NCBI GenBank assembly: GCA_023548195.1
Contig: JAJHZJ010000220.1
Coordinates: 2,487,279-2,551,278, forward strand
Direction: 5' to 3'
Source: Bettongia penicillata ogilbyi
Lineage: Eukaryota > Chordata > Mammalia > Diprotodontia > Potoroidae
Length of the DNA stretch: 64,000 nucleotides
A program made the position numbers and the translations under genes. Below, piece by piece: positions 58,851 through 64,000 of this stretch. The notes below the pieces were generated by a model. That model was not told the DNA's origin. It ran no database searches and worked only from the letters and a program-made list of their open reading frames with translations. Within the stretch, counting starts at the first letter, position 1, and every line of letters begins with the position of its first letter.

Positions 58851-59492
58851 TCTTTCTTTTAGATTCCTTTGTATTTCTGACATCAATTAAAATCTAACTT
58901 TCTCCTGAAAATACCACATCTCTGTGACCCTCTTTATGGGGTCCCAAGGGCACACTCTGGGTGTCCTTCACCCTGTCACAGAATCAGATGGAGGAGCTGG
59001 CATCCTCTTTGTTTCCCAATACCCACTTAAGACTGACCCTTCTGTCTGCTACCATCATTCACCTCTTCTCAGTTAAAGTTCATTCCATTATACTTGTATC
59101 TTAGTGTTATCTTCTAAAAACTCTCAGATTTTAATACATCATCTTCAATAAAACTGAGCAACTGGTACAGTTTTCTTATTAGCTTTGCTCAGTGTACAAA
59201 AACATTGACCTCTTGCTTTCTTAACTTACTCAAACCTCTGACTTGTCTCTCCAGCTCACTTCAATTAGAAATAATATTGATAATTTTTAATTCTCTGCCT
59301 TTCATTCACTTCCTTCCACCACCTGAATTTGATTCAAGTGTCAAAAATTTTTATTGTAACTCAGTAACAACCTTATACATTGAATTTGACCATAATTTTT
59401 TGCCGATTATTTTTGTCTTCATTTATATTGCTACATACATGTTTTATATTGGTCTTTTGGTTCAACTTTCTTGATTGATTGATTTAGATCTT

Positions 59493-59522
59493 CTCATGTT
59501 TCTCAGAATTCTTTACATATTT
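59493..59522 (+). repeat. 30-bp direct repeat, copy 2
   Basis: Identical to 58459-58488, 1,034 bp downstream. 59525-60690 holds nothing I recognise. Confidence 0.9.
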
Positions 59523-60699
59523 TCTTCATTACATTGAGATTTCATCTATGTGGGTATTCCTCCCAACTTTGTACATCATAACTCATCCCTGCCTTCTCAT
59601 CTTGTGCAATGTGCGTTGCTGCTTCCTGTACATACCCCACAGAGGGTCCACCTAATACTATTCAAGCCTTTACATTTTTTGATATTGGGTGAATACTAAT
59701 GGAACATGTGGGCACATCTTTCTCACTATGTGATTGGTCTAATACTCCTTTTTCAATAATAAATATTTATATTGATATCTATTATGTTACTTCTGTGCAT
59801 TTATTCACTATTTATGAAAGGGTAAAACCACTGAAAAGAAAGTTTGTAAGAAATAATAAGCAAAATTTTTCTGGTAGCAATTAAGGATGAAAATGGAAAG
59901 ACAGCAAGGGAAAGAAAAAATTGAAATGGTGGTAACAGGTGTCATTATGAAGTCTGTAAGGAATCAATTCTCAAAGCATCTAGAGCAACATAAAATTTCA
60001 AGCCCCAGGCAAGGCATGTAGTGAAGAGGAAAATACCCAAGATTATTAATGTCAAGAATAGCTGAACATCAGCAGCTACCAACTTATATACCTATTTCCC
60101 ATCTATACAAAACCTCTATAAGACTCTTTGAGATTAAAATATATATGAATTGAGAACATTCTTAGGAAGATATTGGTAAGAAACAAACAGGTTTTTGTAA
60201 TCCCTATTAAACAACAGACCATAGGTTTACCTTTTCATATTTGACTCAATAGTGTAGACAGTATATGACCCCACTGTGCTTATTACTTTCTAATTATAAA
60301 AAAAAGTGCATTTGATTTGGCTTAACAAAACACCACTTTAAAAGACCCCTTTTATAAAATGTCTCAAACATACATCAAAATTATTCAAGATTGCTTAAAT
60401 TTATGGCTATATACTTCTATTAACCCTTCCTATAATAAATATAAGGTTACCTTTAACAAAAGGAGAAAATTTTATTTATTATTTCATCAGGGAGGTTCCT
60501 TCAAGAAAATATACACTTTTTTTTGCTAAAAGCAATTAAAAACCTAGAGGTGGGAGGAACTTTCCTTTATATGATTAAGCTTCGCATCTTCATTCAAATT
60601 TGATACATAGCCCATCACATTCAAATAATAGATAAAATAAAGAAAGAACAAAGTGATATAACACTGCTTTTAAGACTTCTCTCCATATTCACACTGACC

Positions 60700-61060
60700 A
60701 GATCATTAATGGACTGTTGTTCTTTGGGTCAAATCATTCAGTTGATTCCAAATCCATTTGAGTTATCTACTAGGAAGCACAAGAAAGTTGAGAAATTCTT
60801 TGCTGAAATTCAGGTAACCTAAATCTATGAAATTTCTCTCATTTATGTGTGTAGCAAACTTGTCAAAAACTAAAATGAGATTAGTGGCACGTGACTTGTG
60901 TAGGATGAATCACATTGCTTCACACGGCTGCAATGTGATTACTTGGTAACCATGGCATATCTTTGAAAATCTCATAAATTCACATATTCTAGGAGTTGGG
61001 CAGAAATCTACATCAAGTTCAATATCATGTATTATTTTATGCTTCAACCATTTGTCTCCC
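60700..61060 (-). mobile_element. CR1/L3-class LINE relic
   Basis: 'ttgattccaaatccatttga', 'ctttgctgaaattcaggtaa', 'cttgtcaaaaactaaaatga', 'gcacgtgacttgtgtaggat' match the antisense of the CR1/L3 reverse-transcriptase region ('gccttgctgaaatccaggta...catgacttgtt..gatgaa'). Confidence 0.6.
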
Positions 61061-61364
61061 CCTTGGAAGAATTGTGACAACTTTAGTCACTTTTCTATCC
61101 TACTATCCCTTTCCTTTTCTGCATGATTATTCAAGGATTACCAATGAGGTCACAGTCATGTCTATCATTTAAGAATGCAAGGATATAATTCATGCTGGTG
61201 AATTGAGCTCAGTGAAAGCCCTTAGGCACACACTTATCTTTAAACTCAAAGAATACTGAAATGATCAAAGGAGTTTATGCTCTCATGTTATTCTCTCCAA
61301 TAATGCAGAACACAAAGTTTCTATAGCTGCCCATCTTATGTTATTGTTATCCATATCTTCTTGG

Positions 61365-61367
<3 letters not shown>

Positions 61368-61418
<51 letters not shown>
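61368..61418 (+). repeat. (GT)n microsatellite
   Basis: About 25 perfect GT units. 61420-62555 is AT-rich and without a supported feature. Confidence 0.98.
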
Positions 61419-61419
<1 letters not shown>

Positions 61420-62570
61420 TATTCATTTCTTCACATTTTCTTTTCCTTGTAAGGATAAGAAGAAAAGTAGCTAGAGCAAAATGAGTTTTTTAGTTCTGCC
61501 TTCTCTCTGTTATATACTATCATAACCCCTTTGAATTCTGAACAGAGTACTTCTCTTTTCTATAATCTTCTTGGATTAAATTGAGCTGAGAAAGTCCCCA
61601 ATTTTGGCAATTTTCATTAATTTCTCACCTCAGCTAAATCAGACCTTTAGTGTACCTGAAGGTATTCTTCTGAGAATATGACATTTGCTTACATGTGCTC
61701 ATCCTTCATTACCTAATCTTGTTTCCATTTTCTACACATGCCTTTTTAAAATGCAAATTGGTTGATGATTTGCTTATGCATCGACAAGTTGTTTATACAA
61801 TCACCAACTTTCTTCAGTATTAGAGTTTTTTAATACTAGGACATTAAAATTACATTATTGAGAGATTTTCATAACTTTTGACTGATTTACCCAGTAGAAT
61901 ATTGGCCATAAGATCATCTAAAATTCACTGACTTAGCATTCACTAATACACACATTCCTAGAATTAAACTGTAACAAGGATTTTCTTATGAAAATTCTAG
62001 ACAAATGAGTAAAAACTTTCTAAAATCATACCTATGCCTAGGAGCATTAGGGTAATATAAAGGGCAAGAATAGGTGCGGCATTTTAAAGTATGTATGAAT
62101 TTATTAATATCAAAATAAATTCCTTATGGCACAACAATAAAATATTTGCACCAGAATGGGATTTTGTACTTGTTCACACTTCTGGTTACCATAGTTCCTT
62201 ACTTTCAATGCTTTTATTTAAAATTGTGTGGATATGCAGACATGGAGATGTGTACCTATACACGTAATTCCAGCATTTTTAGGATCCTTATTTCAAGTAT
62301 GTTAGTAGATCTATCCATGTAGTATGCAACTTCCTACCATCACCATCATTATATTTACATGGTAGCATAATTTCTATCCTCACTCCAGTCAGTTGAATTT
62401 CTTCAAATTTATTTTTGTAGTCAGTCAATAAACATTAAGGTCTTACTATGTGCCAGATGCTTTATTAAGCATTGAGAGGAATATGCACCATAGCTACAGG
62501 CATATTAAAAATATTTCCAGTTGGCATATGCTAAAGTTACTATAAAATTTTAATAGCTCGGAGGCGGAGC

Positions 62571-62579
62571 CAAGATGGC
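62571..62579 (+). promoter_or_regulatory. YY1-like site at L1 start
   Basis: caagatggc, about 12 bp from the element start. In human L1 a YY1 site at this place sets the transcription start. The 5' ends at 42042 and 55370 (minus) keep a similar motif. Confidence 0.55.
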
Positions 62580-63034
62580 AGAGAAGAAGGATGCACGTTT
62601 ATGAGCTCTGAACCCACAACCCATAGAATTAAGGTAAAAAGAGATCCCCATAAATTCTGAATCACTGCAGGGGGTGCATAAATACAGGGGAAGAGATTTC
62701 CGTTCCAGTGAGCCCTGGAGAGCCGTCCCCAGGGTCCGTCGCGCCCCAGAAAGCAGACCCCACCCCAACGCTGCCCTGGCCGCGTCCCCAGAGAAGCTGA
62801 CCCGAGCAGGCTTCAGAGACGGAAGCTCCGACGGAAGCCCCGGCAGCCGGGAAAGTCCCTCCGCCCACAGAAGCTACAGGTCAGTGAGAGAGAAAGCTGG
62901 CCTAGGGGAGGGGAGAGGAGCAGAGACTCGGGCCCCCTCGGGAGGAAACGGCAGCGGCAGAGACGGGGGCAGGAAGCGGCGGAGGCAGAGGAGTGGGGGG
63001 AGGGTGAGGCAGCAGCAGCAGCAGGCAGGATATT

Positions 63035-63252
63035 CATTACTGAAAGTCTTTGCAACCTGAGGGACCTGAGCCTGGGAGACAGCCCTGCCCCGACCCCGCT
63101 CTATTACGGAAGGCCTCTGTATTAAGCCTCTGACGGAACTGAGACTAGGAGGCGGCCCCCCACCCCGCCCCCACCCGCTCCATTCCTGAAAGTCTCTGCA
63201 TAAAGCCCCTGAGGGAACTCAGCCTGGGAAGCGGCTCTGCCCCCACCCCAGC
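63035..63252 (+). repeat. three tandem 67-79-bp units in L1 5'UTR
   Basis: Units at 63035-63101, 63102-63180 and 63181-63252. Each begins 'catt(a/c)ctgaaagtctctgca' or a variant, has 'gagggaact.agcctgggag' in the middle and ends in a CCCCACCCCGC-type run. The same units occur in the minus-strand element at 41407-41617. Confidence 0.85.
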
Positions 63253-63343
63253 GCCAATTTGAATCTCAGAGGCCAAGCACTAGCTGGGCGGATCCAGGCA
63301 GGGGTGGAAAGGAATCTCAGAAGTCAAGTAACTGGCTGGGAAA

Positions 63344-64000
63344 ATGCCTAGAAAAGGGAAGAAAAATAAGACTATAGAGAGTTTTTTCCAACAAATGCAA
63401 ATGATCCCGACCTTCGGATTTCATGACGAGGACGTATCCTTGCCATCAGGGAAAGATGTGGAGGGCGGGGCCTCAGTACCCCAGACACCTCAGGGGGGTG
63501 GTGGGTGGGCTCAGGCCCTGGAAGAGCTCAAAAAGGATTTTGAAAAGCAAGTTAGACAGGTGGAGGAAAAACTGGGAAGAGAAATGTCAGAGATGCATGA
63601 AAAGTATGAAAAACGGGTCAATACCTTGGTAAAGGAGACCCAAAAAAATGCTGAGGAAATTAACACCTTGAAAAATAGGCTCACTCAATTGGCAAAAGAG
63701 GTTCAAAAAGCCAATGAGGAGAAGAATGCTTTCAAAAGCAGAATGAGCCAAATGGAAAAAGAGGCTCAAAAGCTCACTGAATTTAATAGTTCTCTCAAAA
63801 TTAGAATGGAACAGATGGAGTCTAACGACTTTATGAGAAACCAAGAAATCACCAAACAAAACCAAACGAACGAAAAAATGGAAGAGAATGTGAAATATCT
63901 CATGGGAAAAACAACTGACCTGGAAAATAGATCCAGGAGAGACACTTTAAAAATTATGGGACTACCTGAAACTCATGATCAGAAAAAGAGCCTGGACATC
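63344..64000 (+). CDS. L1 ORF1 protein, intact N-terminal 219 residues
   Basis: ORF1p is the L1 RNA-binding chaperone that coats L1 RNA in cytoplasmic ribonucleoprotein particles and is needed for retrotransposition. The ATG at 63344 begins MPRKGKKNKTIESFFQ, the same start as the 41270 copy. All 219 codons to the window edge are open. Residues about 20-55 are a variable low-complexity region (VPQTPQGGGG). Residues about 56-190 form a long charged coiled coil for trimerisation. From residue 194 the RRM domain begins (ENRSRRDTLKIMGLPE).  The frame continues past the window, so it is partial here by position only. The short frames 63423-63632 (+) and 63587-63865 (-) are shadows. Confidence 0.93.
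   Translation, partial: MPRKGKKNKTIESFFQQMQMIPTFGFHDEDVSLPSGKDVEGGASVPQTPQGGGGWAQALEELKKDFEKQVRQVEEKLGREMSEMHEKYEKRVNTLVKETQKNAEEINTLKNRLTQLAKEVQKANEEKNAFKSRMSQMEKEAQKLTEFNSSLKIRMEQMESNDFMRNQEITKQNQTNEKMEENVKYLMGKTTDLENRSRRDTLKIMGLPETHDQKKSLDI

Larger units (their letters stand above)
62559..64000 (+). mobile_element. L1 LINE, 5' end of a young copy, runs off window
   Basis: The element begins at about 62559 with 'ggcggagccaagatggcaga', the usual L1 5' terminus. It has a 785-bp GC-rich, CpG-containing 5'UTR that contrasts sharply with the AT-rich flank, then ORF1. Nothing in the visible 1.44 kb is broken. The rest of the element, including ORF2, lies outside the window. It is the least decayed repeat here and the closest relative of the 39-42 kb element. 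Confidence 0.92.

Noticed and set aside
60231..60289. Minus-strand 59-nt exon-like segment (strong acceptor, GTAAAC donor, open frame)
   Set aside because: Too short to stand out from chance, and far from the other candidates. Kept only as a note.
61636..61672. Minus-strand segment with acceptor and perfect GAG|GTGAGA donor
   Set aside because: All three frames contain stops, so it cannot be an internal coding exon.
62674..63060. 128-codon Arg/Gly/Ser-rich plus-strand frame
   Set aside because: It lies in the GC-rich L1 5'UTR, where stop codons are rare. It has no counterpart frame in the 39-42 kb copy.

Overview
The window looks like a marsupial nuclear genome, AT-rich and dominated by retroelements. 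The call rests on the repeats: tRNA-headed SINEs of the opossum MAR1 type, a second SINE ending in the 'gaagaagaccatga' motif, MIR, L2 and CR1/L3 relics, and L1 elements with a GC-rich 5'UTR together with ORF1-only 'half-L1' (HAL1-like) derivatives. No bacterial signal, rRNA gene, true tRNA gene or CRISPR array is seen. The species cannot be fixed from sequence alone.

Layout. 1-9.6 kb holds retroviral LTR pieces, SINEs and a 350-bp GGAA/GAAA microsatellite. 9.67-14.88 kb is one HAL1-like element split by a second one, with a recognisable 19-bp target duplication. 14.9-29 kb is intronic-looking sequence with MIRs, an L2 block (16.7-18.1 kb), another L2 piece (23.7-24.2 kb) and an L1 5'/3' fusion (24.3-25.1 kb). 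29-38.4 kb is rich in endogenous retrovirus (ERV) relics: tandem LTRs, an LTR with a tRNA-Leu-like primer site, and an R-U5...U3-R remnant. It also has an L1 reverse-transcriptase fragment and a hAT-like terminus. 39.15-42.05 kb is a minus-strand ORF1-only L1 with a perfect 17-bp target duplication. 47.4-55.4 kb carries several minus-strand L1 relics around a CR1/L3 block. The right edge (62.56-64.0 kb) is the 5' end of a young L1 whose ORF1 is open for 219 codons and runs off the window.

Host gene. Between the repeats, the minus strand shows short open segments bounded by consensus splice sites at about 51.8, 46.0, 44.6, 42.3, 33.1, 28.3, 15.0, 6.4, 6.2 and 4.3 kb. The 250-bp one at 45954-46203 is the strongest. 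I infer that the window lies inside one large intron-rich gene transcribed right to left. I do not recognise the protein. Some neighbouring exon phases do not match, so exons are missing from my list or some candidates are false.

Most open reading frames of 60 codons or more here are by-products of retroelements, microsatellites or antisense repeat sequence, not genes.
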